From Candidatus Saccharimonadota bacterium (GTDB taxonomy: Bacteria > Patescibacteriota > Saccharimonadia > Saccharimonadales > Saccharimonadaceae), in NCBI GenBank assembly GCA_017613135.1, contig JAGAEN010000007.1, forward strand, positions 1 to 64,000: a stretch of 64,000 nucleotides of DNA, in the 5' to 3' direction. The notes below the pieces were generated by a model. That model had not been told where the DNA came from. It was given only the letters and a program-made list of their open reading frames with translations, and did no database searches. How positions within the stretch are numbered: position 1 is the first letter of the stretch; each line of letters opens with the position of its first letter. The translations under genes and the position numbers were made by a program. Shown in pieces: positions 36,843 through 44,946 of this stretch.

Positions 36843-36884
36843 AAATCGAAAAAACGAGAGCTTGCTCTCGGTTTTTTGATTTTG
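36842..36884. terminator. Strong bidirectional terminator after tRNA-Arg
   Basis: CGAGAGC-TT-GCTCTCG (36855-36870) is flanked by an A6 tract and a T6 tract, and pairing extends outward with few mismatches to AAAATC/GATTTT. It ends the tRNA-Arg transcript and could also serve the minus strand. Confidence 0.85.
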
Positions 36885-36957
36885 TGTATCGCCTGGCTAG
36901 ATCCCCATCGTACCCGGCAAAAAAATGCCCTGGTATAGCCAGGGCTAAGGAAATACT

Positions 36958-37227
36958 TTAATGATTAAAATGTCTGAATTCGCACACCGTACGTGTTATG
37001 TATACACATACAACATACAAAATACATCTCACTGCGTATCCATCATAAGTGGGTATTAAAAGTCCAATGGGCGCAGCGACTACCAGGATACACCCGGCAG
37101 CAAGTAGCAGACCACGTTTGAAGGATTTCTGGTTCAGATTCATAATTTTTTCGATTGATAAAAACATTACTAGACCGCCAAATATCCCCAAAACGATAGG
37201 GGCAACATAGTTTAAAACAAACCTCAT
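36958..37227 (-). CDS. Small three-helix membrane protein
   Basis: An 89-residue hydrophobic protein with three likely helices (YVAPIVLGIFGGLVMFLS, GLLLAAGCILVVAAPIGLLI, CILYVVCVYIT). AAGGAGG lies upstream in a leader of about 50 nt. Its promoter almost repeats that of the 36216 operon, so the two units may be co-regulated. Function unknown. Confidence 0.6.
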   Translation of the reverse strand: MRFVLNYVAPIVLGIFGGLVMFLSIEKIMNLNQKSFKRGLLLAAGCILVVAAPIGLLIPTYDGYAVRCILYVVCVYITRTVCEFRHFNH

Positions 37228-37283
37228 GCCATACTACCTCCTTAAAGTAATTCTTAATTCTTAAAGTACATCCCTATCTACTA

Positions 37284-37312
37284 ATTATATCACACTTAAG
37301 CCTATTTGTCAA
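37284..37312 (-). promoter_or_regulatory. Consensus -35/-10 promoter
   Basis: On the minus strand TTGACA (37307-37312) and TATAAT (37284-37289) are 17 bp apart. The sequence AAGTGTGATATAATTA is shared with the promoter at 36122-36150. Confidence 0.8.
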
Positions 37313-37380
37313 TCAATCGATAATCGTTCACCGCTTTCAATAATAATTTAAAAAACCAAAATATATGTTACAATAAACTT

Positions 37381-37893
37381 ATGCAATGGGACAAAATCAC
37401 TAACATCATTTTATTAACTTCATTTGCCGTACTTGCAGTCTTTGTCGGGCTCGGTCTATATCAATGGATTGCTCGAAAATCCCTAAAAAAGGTCGACAAA
37501 AGACTTCTCTTTATGCCTATCCCACTCGCCCTAATGGCTGCCACCTACTTCATTTTTGACAAAATCTGCGTCCTAAATTATCGCCCCGACGGTTCCGGCG
37601 AACCTAGCTTCCCTTCTACTCACGTCATGGTCGTCGCAACCATCTTTTTCCTCACTACCCTAAATCTTAACAAATACGTTAAACAGAAACCCCTTCAATT
37701 CATTATTGAACTCTTGATGCTAGTTCTCCTCGCTCTCACCTGTGCTGGTCGCGTCCTCGCCGACAAGCACTGGCTCTCCGACGTCATTGGCGCCCTCGTT
37801 TTCGCCTTTATCTTCTCTGTTATCTATCAACTAATTCTTAAAATAGGAGCAAAAAAACATGGCCAGCATCTTCACGAAGATAATAAACGGTGA
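37381..37893 (+). CDS. PAP2-family membrane phosphatase
   Basis: A 170-residue membrane protein with the three PAP2 motifs: CVLNYRPDG (a variant of KxxxxxxRP), PSTH in SFPSTHVMVVAT, and AGRVLADKHWLSDVIG. Such enzymes often recycle undecaprenyl pyrophosphate for wall synthesis. TGT TACAAT ends exactly 6 nt before the ATG. It overlaps the HIT gene by 35 bp in another frame. Confidence 0.88.
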   Translation: MQWDKITNIILLTSFAVLAVFVGLGLYQWIARKSLKKVDKRLLFMPIPLALMAATYFIFDKICVLNYRPDGSGEPSFPSTHVMVVATIFFLTTLNLNKYVKQKPLQFIIELLMLVLLALTCAGRVLADKHWLSDVIGALVFAFIFSVIYQLILKIGAKKHGQHLHEDNKR

Positions 37894-38239
37894 AATCCCC
37901 TGCTACAAAATCTACGAAGACGATAAAACCCTCGCCTTTCTCGATATTAATCCCGAGACCAAAGGCCACACCCTCGTTATCCCGAAAACTGAAGTCGACA
38001 AAATTTATGACCTCTCCCCCGAAGATTATGATGCTCTGATGCACACCGTGAAAAAACTCTCCAAACACCTAGAAAAAATTCTACAAAAACGCATCCTTTG
38101 GAAAGTTGTTGGCACCGACGTTCCTCACGCCCACGTCCACTTAATGCCACTAGATGACACTTGGTATCACGGCCGCCATCTTGAATTATCAAAAGACGAA
38201 TTTGAACAAATCCGTAAGCAACTTGAATATTCGGCCTAA
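37859..38239 (+). CDS. HIT-family nucleotide-binding protein
   Basis: A 126-residue protein with IFTKIINGEIPCYKIYEDD, FLDINPETKGHTLVIPK and the histidine triad HAHVHLMP near the C-terminus. HIT proteins hydrolyse dinucleotide or phosphoramidate substrates. The ATG at 37859 follows a TAGGAGC Shine-Dalgarno inside the PAP2 gene, giving an unusually long 35-bp overlap. Confidence 0.93.
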   Translation: MASIFTKIINGEIPCYKIYEDDKTLAFLDINPETKGHTLVIPKTEVDKIYDLSPEDYDALMHTVKKLSKHLEKILQKRILWKVVGTDVPHAHVHLMPLDDTWYHGRHLELSKDEFEQIRKQLEYSA

Positions 38240-38293
38240 AAACAGATTTAACCCCAGCACTAAATTTTTGTCCATCTATGGTATAATCAAATT

Positions 38294-41140
38294 ATGAAAT
38301 TTTCAAGTAGTTACGAACCCAATCAATTTGAACCAGATATTTATGCCGCATGGGAAGCCGCCGGCGTCTTCAATCCTACCGTCTCTACCGTCCCCGTCGA
38401 CGCCGACGGAAACGGCCACGACGACCGGTTGGAATCTGAAGAGAATGCTTTTTCGGAGCATGTTTGGCGACGGGCCAAACACGGAGCAAGCGAGCCCCGT
38501 AACGACGGGAGCGAGCTTGCGTTCCGAAAAAGCATTTCTTCAGATTCCACCTACTCTATCGTCATGCCACCCCCGAACGCCAACGGCAATCTCCATATCG
38601 GTCACGGCCTTACTGTTGCTCTTGAAGATTCTCTTACACGCTACTACAGATTAAAAGGCAAATCCACCTGGTACATCCCTGGCGCCGACCACGCTGGTTT
38701 TGAAACCTGGGTCGTTTATGAACGCGCCCTTGAGGCCAGCGGCCACACCCGTTTTGAATATGATCGCAACGAGCTCTACGCCCGTGTTTGGGATTTTGTA
38801 GCCCAGCAACGCGGCAATATGGAAGTCCAACTCCGCGCCCTTGGCGCCTCCTGCGCCTGGAACGACCTTACCTTCACTCTGGATGAAAACGTCGTTGACC
38901 GTGTCTACACTACTTTTGAAAAAATGTGGAACGACGGCCTGATTTACAGAGGCAAAAAACTTGTCAATTATTGCCCTAAGCACCAGACCGCTTTCGCCGA
39001 CATCGAAGTCGAACACCAAGATGAGCCCGGTACCCTTTGGGACATTGCTTATGATGATATCATAGTTTCTACTACTAGACCCGAAACCTTGTTCGGCGAT
39101 GTGGCCGTTGCCGTCAATCCAAATGACAACCGCTACCAAGACCGCATCGGCAAAAAAGTCCACTTGCCTCTCACTGATCGCGAAATCGAAATCATCGCCG
39201 ATGAACACGCCGACCCTGAGTATGGCACCGGCGCTGTTAAGATTACGCCCGCTCACGATTTTGACGATTTCGAAGTTGGTGAACGCCACCATCTCCCCCA
39301 GATTCAGGTTATTTCTGAAGAAGGCCGAATGATTAACGTGCCAGATAAATACTACGGTCTTACCACCGCCGAATGTCGCAAGCAAGTCCTAAAAGACCTA
39401 AAGGAACAAGGCCTCTTAAAGGGTGAAAAGAAAATCACCCACTCTGTAGCGCACTGTTACAAATGTGGCACCGTTATCGAGCCAATGTTAAAAGAGCAGT
39501 GGTTTATTGATGTCAAAACTCTGGCAAAAACCGCCATCGAGCATTTAAACAATAATGAAATCAAATTCTATCCCGAGAGCAAGCAAAAAGTCCTCATCAA
39601 CTATCTTGAAAACTTAAAAGACTGGAACATCTCCCGCCAAATCCCTTGGGGCATCGCCATCCCGATGTTTAAGAAAATTGACGACGAAGCCACCGACGAA
39701 CCAGAATGGATTTTTGACAAAAGAACCAATTTGAAAGAAATTGAAAAATCCGGCGTGAAATATATCAGAGACGAAGACACTTTTGACACCTGGTTCTCTT
39801 CCAGCCATTGGCCTATTGTTTGTACCGACTGGTCAGATGAGAATCCCACCCCTTATTACCCATTAAATGTCATGGAAACTGGCGTTGATCTAATTTTTGC
39901 CTGGGTCTCCCGGATGATTATGATGGGACTCTATGTTACCGGCGAAGTGCCATTTAAAGAAGTTTATTTCCACGGCCTCGTCCTTGATGAACATGGCAAA
40001 AAAATGAGTAAAAGCAAAGGTAATGTGATTAATCCAATGGAATTAGTGGTAAAATATGGCTCCGACGCCTTCCGCCTCGGCATTCTCCGCGGTCGCTCCG
40101 CCGGCATGAACCAAGCCTTCTCTGAAAACTCCGTCATCTCCGGCCGAAATCTAGCCAACAAACTCTGGAACATCTCCCGTCTTGTCCAATCCATGGTCGA
40201 CGAAGATGGAGAGGCTGACGCGAGCTTTCATTTTGCAAGCCCGAGCGAAAATCGAGAAGTCGAGTCGAGCCGAGTACCGGAAAGTACCGGGCGCAGGCCC
40301 GATTCGACGACGAGATTTTTGCCCGGCGCGCAGCAAAGCGCAAGCGAGCGCAGCCTCTCCATTTACACCACCGACAACATGGGCGAAGACTGGATTTGCC
40401 GCGAAATAAACGACTGTCTCGACCAAGTCGAGAACGACATGAAAACCTATCGTTTCGCCGAAGCCGTCGAAGTACTCTATACTACCATTTGGGATAAATA
40501 CGCCGACTGGTTCCTCGAATCCCAAAAACTGTACAAGAATGTCCCACTTCTAAAAACCACCCTCGAATCTCTTCTCATCGCCATTCATCCTTTCGCCCCA
40601 TTTGTTACTGAAGCTATCTGGCAAAATCTATCCTGGACCAAAGGCTTTATTATTACGGCAAAATGGCCAGAAAGACTAGAATACGACCCAATAAGCGCCG
40701 AGAATTTCGAAAACATAAGAATTATCGTGTCTGAGATAAGAAGCACCTTGCAGAGCCTCCCAGGCGCCAATAACAGCAAAAAATATGGTCTAATGTATGA
40801 TAACGACGCCCTAGTGGAGGATAATTCCCTCCTTATTAAGACGCTTGCCAAAGTTCCGACCATTAATCCCCTAAATGGCTCCCCGAGAGGCCTAAGAATC
40901 GCCCTTGCGAGCCACGAACTCTATCTTGACGTCCCCGAAAAAGTCATCAAGGATTACAAAGACGCACTCACTGAAAAAATCCTCTCTGTCGGCCGTGAGC
41001 TAGATGCCCTTAACCTTCGCATGAGTAATCCAAACTATGTCGAACGCGCCCCAGAGCATCTAGTCAAAGAAACCAGGAATCAAATTAAAGAAAAAGAATC
41101 ACTCATCTCCCGCCTAAAAAACCAACTCACCCTAACCTAG
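38294..41140 (+). CDS. valS: Valyl-tRNA synthetase with two in-frame palindromic insertions
   Basis: A 948-residue class I synthetase. The HIGH motif is in PPPNANGNLHIGHGL and the KMSKS motif is GKKMSKSKGNVINP. Also present are the CP1 editing domain (TTRPETLFGD, THDFNDF-like PAHDFDDFEVG), the anticodon-binding domain and a short C-terminal coiled coil (EHLVKETRNQIKEKESLISRL). Two low-complexity inserts encode charged, proline/serine-rich peptides: residues about 46-85, just before the HIGH domain, and about 638-690, at the catalytic/anticodon-domain boundary. Both inserts are DNA palindromes. The start is leaderless (TGG TATAAT, 6-nt gap). Confidence 0.97.
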   Translation: MKFSSSYEPNQFEPDIYAAWEAAGVFNPTVSTVPVDADGNGHDDRLESEENAFSEHVWRRAKHGASEPRNDGSELAFRKSISSDSTYSIVMPPPNANGNLHIGHGLTVALEDSLTRYYRLKGKSTWYIPGADHAGFETWVVYERALEASGHTRFEYDRNELYARVWDFVAQQRGNMEVQLRALGASCAWNDLTFTLDENVVDRVYTTFEKMWNDGLIYRGKKLVNYCPKHQTAFADIEVEHQDEPGTLWDIAYDDIIVSTTRPETLFGDVAVAVNPNDNRYQDRIGKKVHLPLTDREIEIIADEHADPEYGTGAVKITPAHDFDDFEVGERHHLPQIQVISEEGRMINVPDKYYGLTTAECRKQVLKDLKEQGLLKGEKKITHSVAHCYKCGTVIEPMLKEQWFIDVKTLAKTAIEHLNNNEIKFYPESKQKVLINYLENLKDWNISRQIPWGIAIPMFKKIDDEATDEPEWIFDKRTNLKEIEKSGVKYIRDEDTFDTWFSSSHWPIVCTDWSDENPTPYYPLNVMETGVDLIFAWVSRMIMMGLYVTGEVPFKEVYFHGLVLDEHGKKMSKSKGNVINPMELVVKYGSDAFRLGILRGRSAGMNQAFSENSVISGRNLANKLWNISRLVQSMVDEDGEADASFHFASPSENREVESSRVPESTGRRPDSTTRFLPGAQQSASERSLSIYTTDNMGEDWICREINDCLDQVENDMKTYRFAEAVEVLYTTIWDKYADWFLESQKLYKNVPLLKTTLESLLIAIHPFAPFVTEAIWQNLSWTKGFIITAKWPERLEYDPISAENFENIRIIVSEIRSTLQSLPGANNSKKYGLMYDNDALVEDNSLLIKTLAKVPTINPLNGSPRGLRIALASHELYLDVPEKVIKDYKDALTEKILSVGRELDALNLRMSNPNYVERAPEHLVKETRNQIKEKESLISRLKNQLTLT
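38431..38548. repeat. Palindromic element, copy in valS (72-bp core plus arms)
   Basis: The core is 38455-38526. Left arm 38431-38457 and right arm 38522-38548 are inverted copies over about 26 bp with one bulged base. Inside, hairpin 1 is GTTTGG/CCAAAC and hairpin 2 is GCAAGC-GA-GC-CCCGT/ACGGG-A-GC-GA-GCTTGC. It is read in forward frame 2 of the core, giving EHVWRRAKHG. Confidence 0.95.
40206..40362. repeat. 157-bp nested palindrome inside valS
   Basis: ATGGAGAGGCTG (40206-40217) is perfectly inverted as CAGCCTCTCCAT (40351-40362). Inside, CGC-GA-GC-TT (40219-40227) faces AA-GC-GA-GCG (40342-40350) with tandem GA steps. TTTGC pairs with GCAAA, and GAAAATC (40247-40253) pairs with GATTTTT (40314-40320). 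It is in frame and encodes about 52 residues absent from the conserved core of ValS. It does not share the 72-bp core. Confidence 0.85.
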
Positions 41141-41233
41141 AAAAGTCTTTTTACTGAAGGCAAAAACACTTCGGTCAATTGAGCAGTAAAGCAAAAAAAT
41201 AATACAGGCAAAAATCAGCACCAGAAAAGGCTT

Positions 41234-41521
41234 CTATTTCTTCTTGTGATTGATGAAATACATTGCGGTAAAAAATATGCTACAAGCGATTGCAAGACAA
41301 GGCCACGCAATCATATCGAGCACATCTACAAATACTTTCCACTCATCACCAACCAAAACTTTACTTGAAATAAGAATATCAAATATCCACCAACCAAGTA
41401 AACAAACAACTGAAATCAACCATGCAATAACTGCAATCTTCCCCGGAGGAGTTGAAAGAAAAACTCTCTCATCCTTATCGAAGGATACAGCAAGCTTCTT
41501 ATTATTTTTTTTATTCTTCAT
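41234..41521 (-). CDS. Small two-helix membrane protein
   Basis: A 95-residue protein. It has a lysine/asparagine-rich N-terminus, then two helices (IAVIAWLISVVCLLGWWIFDIL and MIAWPCLAIACSIFFTAMYFI). A leader of about 35 nt with AAAGGAAC lies between a TACTATAAT-type -10 and the ATG. Family not recognised. Confidence 0.6.
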   Translation of the reverse strand: MKNKKNNKKLAVSFDKDERVFLSTPPGKIAVIAWLISVVCLLGWWIFDILISSKVLVGDEWKVFVDVLDMIAWPCLAIACSIFFTAMYFINHKKK

Positions 41522-41600
41522 TTTGTTCCTTTCGTTGTTATTAGCATAATAACTTTAATTTCATTATAGTATAATAATAAAAAATAAACTAAGAATTAAA

Positions 41601-41629
41601 TTGACTTTTTAACCTATTTGTGCTATAAT
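41601..41629 (+). promoter_or_regulatory. -35/-10 promoter
   Basis: TTGACT (41601-41606) and TATAAT (41624-41629, preceded by TGC) with a 17-bp spacer. A leader of about 49 nt with AAAGGAG precedes the 41685 ATG. Confidence 0.75.
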
Positions 41630-41684
41630 AAAATCATATTCTGTACCTTAAAATTCAGAAAATTACAGTGAAAGGAGCCTGAAT

Positions 41685-42461
41685 ATGCCTAAGACTGCCC
41701 AATGTTCCCCCAAAAATTCTGCTCTGCTTCACGATCTAATCCCTGTTTATGCAGAAAAGCACTCAACTTTTCAACAAATCAGAGACTACCTCGCTGGGCA
41801 AAATCTGACCGATAACAGAATCTCTATCGACCAAGACAACGGACTCGTTTCCCTCACCCGTAGTCTCTATCTTCTGGCGTGCTTTACCAGGGGAGAACAC
41901 GAAGATTACGAGGAGGTGGCTAGCTGTCAAGACAACAATTATGACCATCTGACCTTTGAGACATTCAAGCGTCTCTGTGGTTATTTTGAACTCTTCGAAG
42001 TGAAACCAGAGCTCTACAACCTGATGGAGCTCTATCTCATCATCGTTCAGCTCAGTAGCACCGAAATCGTGAACCAGTACATCCCTCTCATTCCTAAGGA
42101 TAAACTGAACTATGGCAAGTTTGGGATGGCCTATTCCCTTGTGGACAATGAACTCATCCCAGAGTTGAGCAAACTGAACCTAGCTGAGTTTGACATCTTG
42201 AGGAGTGCTCTAAAGTATGCGGCGAGAGCTGAAGAGATTTTTGCCACCGGCAAAAAAATCACCTTCAACAAGGAATTCAGCGATAGCGAACAACGCATCG
42301 TCTACACCAGCATCGTCTGCGATTTGGCCGCCTTCATTGGCCCAATCGAAGTTAGCGGCAGCCTGACTCTTACCGAGTCGCTTGCCTCTGATCTTCTGCT
42401 GATGCTCTATCACCACAACGATCCTACGTATATCGGCTATCTGTGTAGTCTCAGCCAGTAA
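41685..42461 (+). CDS. Soluble protein of unknown function
   Basis: A 258-residue, mainly helical, acidic protein with no membrane segment or motif I recognise. Its codon use (frequent CTG, GAG, AAG, CTC) differs from the AT-ending codons of neighbours, which could mean transfer or a different expression class. It is a single-gene unit with its own -35/-10 promoter, Shine-Dalgarno leader and terminator. Confidence 0.6.
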   Translation: MPKTAQCSPKNSALLHDLIPVYAEKHSTFQQIRDYLAGQNLTDNRISIDQDNGLVSLTRSLYLLACFTRGEHEDYEEVASCQDNNYDHLTFETFKRLCGYFELFEVKPELYNLMELYLIIVQLSSTEIVNQYIPLIPKDKLNYGKFGMAYSLVDNELIPELSKLNLAEFDILRSALKYAARAEEIFATGKKITFNKEFSDSEQRIVYTSIVCDLAAFIGPIEVSGSLTLTESLASDLLLMLYHHNDPTYIGYLCSLSQ

Positions 42462-42470
42462 CTGTAATTT

Positions 42471-42497
42471 AAAAGCCCCGTCTACCGGGGCTTTTTC
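42471..42497. terminator. Rho-independent terminator
   Basis: AAAAGCCCCG-TCTAC-CGGGGCTTTTT, directly after the 41685-42461 gene. It can also serve the convergent 42502 gene. Confidence 0.88.
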
Positions 42498-42501
42498 CAT
42501 C

Positions 42502-42711
42502 TCAAATCTTCTTATTAAACCTGTCCAGATTAAATAGCGGGTTCTTCCCATCATCCATCACTGCTTGTGCTTTTTTCAACAATTTTTCCACACCTTTTTC
42601 TGAAGTAGCTGACCCGATATGCACTGTCCGCACCACCTTGTTCCCTTCCTTAAAGCACACCTGTACACCGGTTGCCCCCGAAGTCGTCTTAAATTTCCTA
42701 ATATAAGCCAT
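42502..42711 (-). CDS. Short protein resembling the N-terminus of IS1634-type transposases
   Basis: 69 residues from the start chosen here: MAYIRKFKTTSGATGVQVC, then VVRTVHIGSATSEKGVEKLL. This matches the way IS1634/IS4-group transposases begin (MAYIRKxKTxSGAxxVQV...HIGSA). The catalytic DDE part is absent and no terminal inverted repeats were found. It is either a transposase remnant or a co-opted domain. An intact leaderless promoter (TGG TATAAT, 6-nt gap) argues that it is still expressed. The longer frame from 42735 is rejected because it would start inside the -10 region. Confidence 0.55.
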   Translation of the reverse strand: MAYIRKFKTTSGATGVQVCFKEGNKVVRTVHIGSATSEKGVEKLLKKAQAVMDDGKNPLFNLDRFNKKI

Positions 42712-42800
42712 AACAGAATTATACCACTTATGCACAGCATAATAAAAGAAAAATCCCTAATTCCCTTATGTTTAGCACGCGCGTCGCCTAGCAACCGCAC

Positions 42801-42829
42801 TTGACAAACAAAAACGCTAGCGCTAAAAT
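42801..42829 (+). promoter_or_regulatory. Orphan -35/-10 promoter before a gene-free stretch
   Basis: TTGACA (42801-42806) and TAAAAT (42824-42829) are 17 bp apart. Downstream to about 42990 there is no credible frame, only a CAGGC-AAAAAA-GCCTG hairpin and short stems. A small RNA is possible. No known RNA family was recognised. Confidence 0.4.
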
Positions 42830-43008
42830 CAAATTAACCCCGCAGGCAAAAAAGCCTGTCGATTGGGAGAACCACAGTTCAAGTTTTCTATACCGACTTA
42901 AGACAAAAAAGCCGAGTATTTTGCTAACGCTTTATAATAAAAGAGAAAAATAGTCAATATAAAGCACATGTTTAACGGGGAATTACAAAAAAGTGTTATA
43001 ATGAAAAT

Positions 43009-43977
43009 ATGAAAATTCCGATTACTCAGTCCAAAGAATGGCAAACCCTCCAAAACGACCTAAAAGAAACCAGTTTTTTTGAAAAAAATGAAATTTATCA
43101 ATACCTAGCCATTTTAAAGAAAACCCCAGTAGGGAACTACCTTTTTCTGCCCTATGGTCCCGTTGCAGATACCAGAGAGGCGATACAGCAAGCCATAAGA
43201 TCTATTACAGAATTAGCAAAAAAACACAACTGTATTTTTATCCGAATTGAGCCCCAATTAGATGATTGTGCGAAATATCTCGACAAAATTGCCAAAAAAG
43301 TCAAAGATATCAGCCCAATAGATACCTGGATTCTTGATCTTACCCCAGATGAAGCCACTTTAATCAGTAATTTTACCCAGGGCACTCGTACCTGTTACCA
43401 CAATGTACCAAAAAGAGGCCTCGCAGTTGAAACTACTAAAGATCAAGATGGCATTAAGCATCTCATTTCTCTTCAAAATCAGATTTTCAAGAAAAAACAT
43501 CTTACTGGCTATGACGAAAACTATCTTAAAACCGAATTAGCCCAGCCTTTTGCCACTCTCTATCTCGTTAAATATCATCACCCAGACACCAACCCAACAA
43601 ACCCAGAAGAACAAACCACTGAACCCATCCCAGAAGACGGCCAAGTAATCGCCGCCAGCCTCTTTTTCGACCACGATGACACGCGCTACTATATGCAGTC
43701 CGCTTCCGACCAGCGTTACCGCAAACTACCAGCCACCGTTGCACTGCTCACCTCCGCCATCTTAGATGCCAAAAGAAAAGGAATTAAACAATTCGATTTC
43801 TGGGGTATCGCACCAGAGGGCGCCGACCAGACTCACCCCTGGTATGGTTTTACTAAATTCAAAAAATCTTTTGGTGGCTCCCCAAAGCATTACGCCGGCA
43901 CCTATGACATTATCTTAAAACCACTAAAATATCGTCTTTTTGAAAAATCTAAACAGCTCAAAAAATTCCTTCACTAA
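43009..43977 (+). CDS. FemAB-type aminoacyltransferase (peptidoglycan bridge)
   Basis: A 322-residue GNAT-fold protein of the FemX/FemAB type. It has ITQSKEWQTLQ at the N-terminus, IRIEPQ, the central TRTCYHNVPKRGLAVE and the C-terminal FDFWGIAPEGADQTHPWYGFTKFKKSFGG with YAGTYD. The family uses aminoacyl-tRNA to add residues to the stem-peptide side chain of lipid II. This is consistent with branched peptidoglycan and with the non-DNPR MurE. Leaderless start (TGT TATAAT, 6-nt gap). Confidence 0.9.
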   Translation: MKIPITQSKEWQTLQNDLKETSFFEKNEIYQYLAILKKTPVGNYLFLPYGPVADTREAIQQAIRSITELAKKHNCIFIRIEPQLDDCAKYLDKIAKKVKDISPIDTWILDLTPDEATLISNFTQGTRTCYHNVPKRGLAVETTKDQDGIKHLISLQNQIFKKKHLTGYDENYLKTELAQPFATLYLVKYHHPDTNPTNPEEQTTEPIPEDGQVIAASLFFDHDDTRYYMQSASDQRYRKLPATVALLTSAILDAKRKGIKQFDFWGIAPEGADQTHPWYGFTKFKKSFGGSPKHYAGTYDIILKPLKYRLFEKSKQLKKFLH

Positions 43978-44001
43978 TCAATTTTATGCTACAATAAAAG
44001 C

Positions 44002-44946
44002 ATGAACATGGAGGAACTAGAACGAGTGCGCGAAAAATACGCCAAAAAACTGTTGATTTTCATCAGCATAGGTTTTGGTATCTTTGCGTTAGCGATAATA
44101 ATTGGTATGCTTGCCTTTACCAATATTAATTCAAAGTTACTTTCAATGGTTACGCCGATGGCGATAACTGGTTTTTTTATGGTTGTCGCTATAATGATAG
44201 CAGCCTATCTATTAACTAGAAAAGAAGCTGCCGCTTACCGCAAGATTTACAAAGCCTACTTTGTCGAACGAAACCTCCGCCAGAGCTTCACCGACATCTA
44301 CTACAACCACGAGCAGGGAATGCCAAAAGAGGTTTTAAAATCCACGGATATGATGCGGACAGGGGACGTTTATCGCTCTAACGATTTCACCTCTGGCAAA
44401 TACAAAGACGTCGCCTTTTCCCAGGCCGACGTCGAAATTCAAGAAGAGCACACCGATTCTGATGGCGATACCACCTACGTCACCATTTTCAAAGGTCGCT
44501 GGATGGTTTTTGAATTTCCCAAATCCTTCAATTTTCGCCTTGAAGTCGTCCAAAAATGGTTCAACGCCCACAAAAAACCCAGCAAAGACAAAACCTTAAA
44601 TCGCAAAATCGAAAAAATCTCCACCGAATCGCCTACCTTCAATAAAAAATTCAACGTCTACGCCGAAGATGGTTTTGAGGCCTACTACATTCTCGACCCC
44701 GCCTTTATTGACCATATTGAGAAGTTAAGTGAAGCCTACAAAGGCAAGCTTCTTCTCTGTTTTGTCGATAACAGGCTCCACGTCGGCCTGAATGACAAAA
44801 AAGACGCCTTCGAACCACCTCACCCATTTAAGCCCATTGACGAAAAAACCGAAAATCAAAAAGTCCATGCCGACATCAAGACCATCACTGATTTCGTCGA
44901 CTTTCTAAAACTCGACCGCAAATTATTCAAGGACACCGCCAAATGA
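44002..44946 (+). CDS. DUF3137-family membrane protein
   Basis: A 314-residue protein with two N-terminal helices (about residues 15-70) and a cytoplasmic domain with SNDFTSGKYKDVAFSQADVEIQEE, TIFKGRWMVFEF and LLLCFVDNRLHVGLN, the DUF3137 pattern. Function unknown. The first ATG is preferred because TGC TACAAT ends exactly 6 nt upstream; a second ATG lies two codons later. It overlaps the P-type ATPase start by 4 nt, so the two may cooperate. Confidence 0.8.
   Translation: MNMEELERVREKYAKKLLIFISIGFGIFALAIIIGMLAFTNINSKLLSMVTPMAITGFFMVVAIMIAAYLLTRKEAAAYRKIYKAYFVERNLRQSFTDIYYNHEQGMPKEVLKSTDMMRTGDVYRSNDFTSGKYKDVAFSQADVEIQEEHTDSDGDTTYVTIFKGRWMVFEFPKSFNFRLEVVQKWFNAHKKPSKDKTLNRKIEKISTESPTFNKKFNVYAEDGFEAYYILDPAFIDHIEKLSEAYKGKLLLCFVDNRLHVGLNDKKDAFEPPHPFKPIDEKTENQKVHADIKTITDFVDFLKLDRKLFKDTAK

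Noticed and set aside
38328-38654. Overlapping plus-strand open frame in valS containing the palindromic core
   Set aside because: It is a shadow frame. It is useful only because it shows that the core is open in another frame, the one used in the P-type ATPase.
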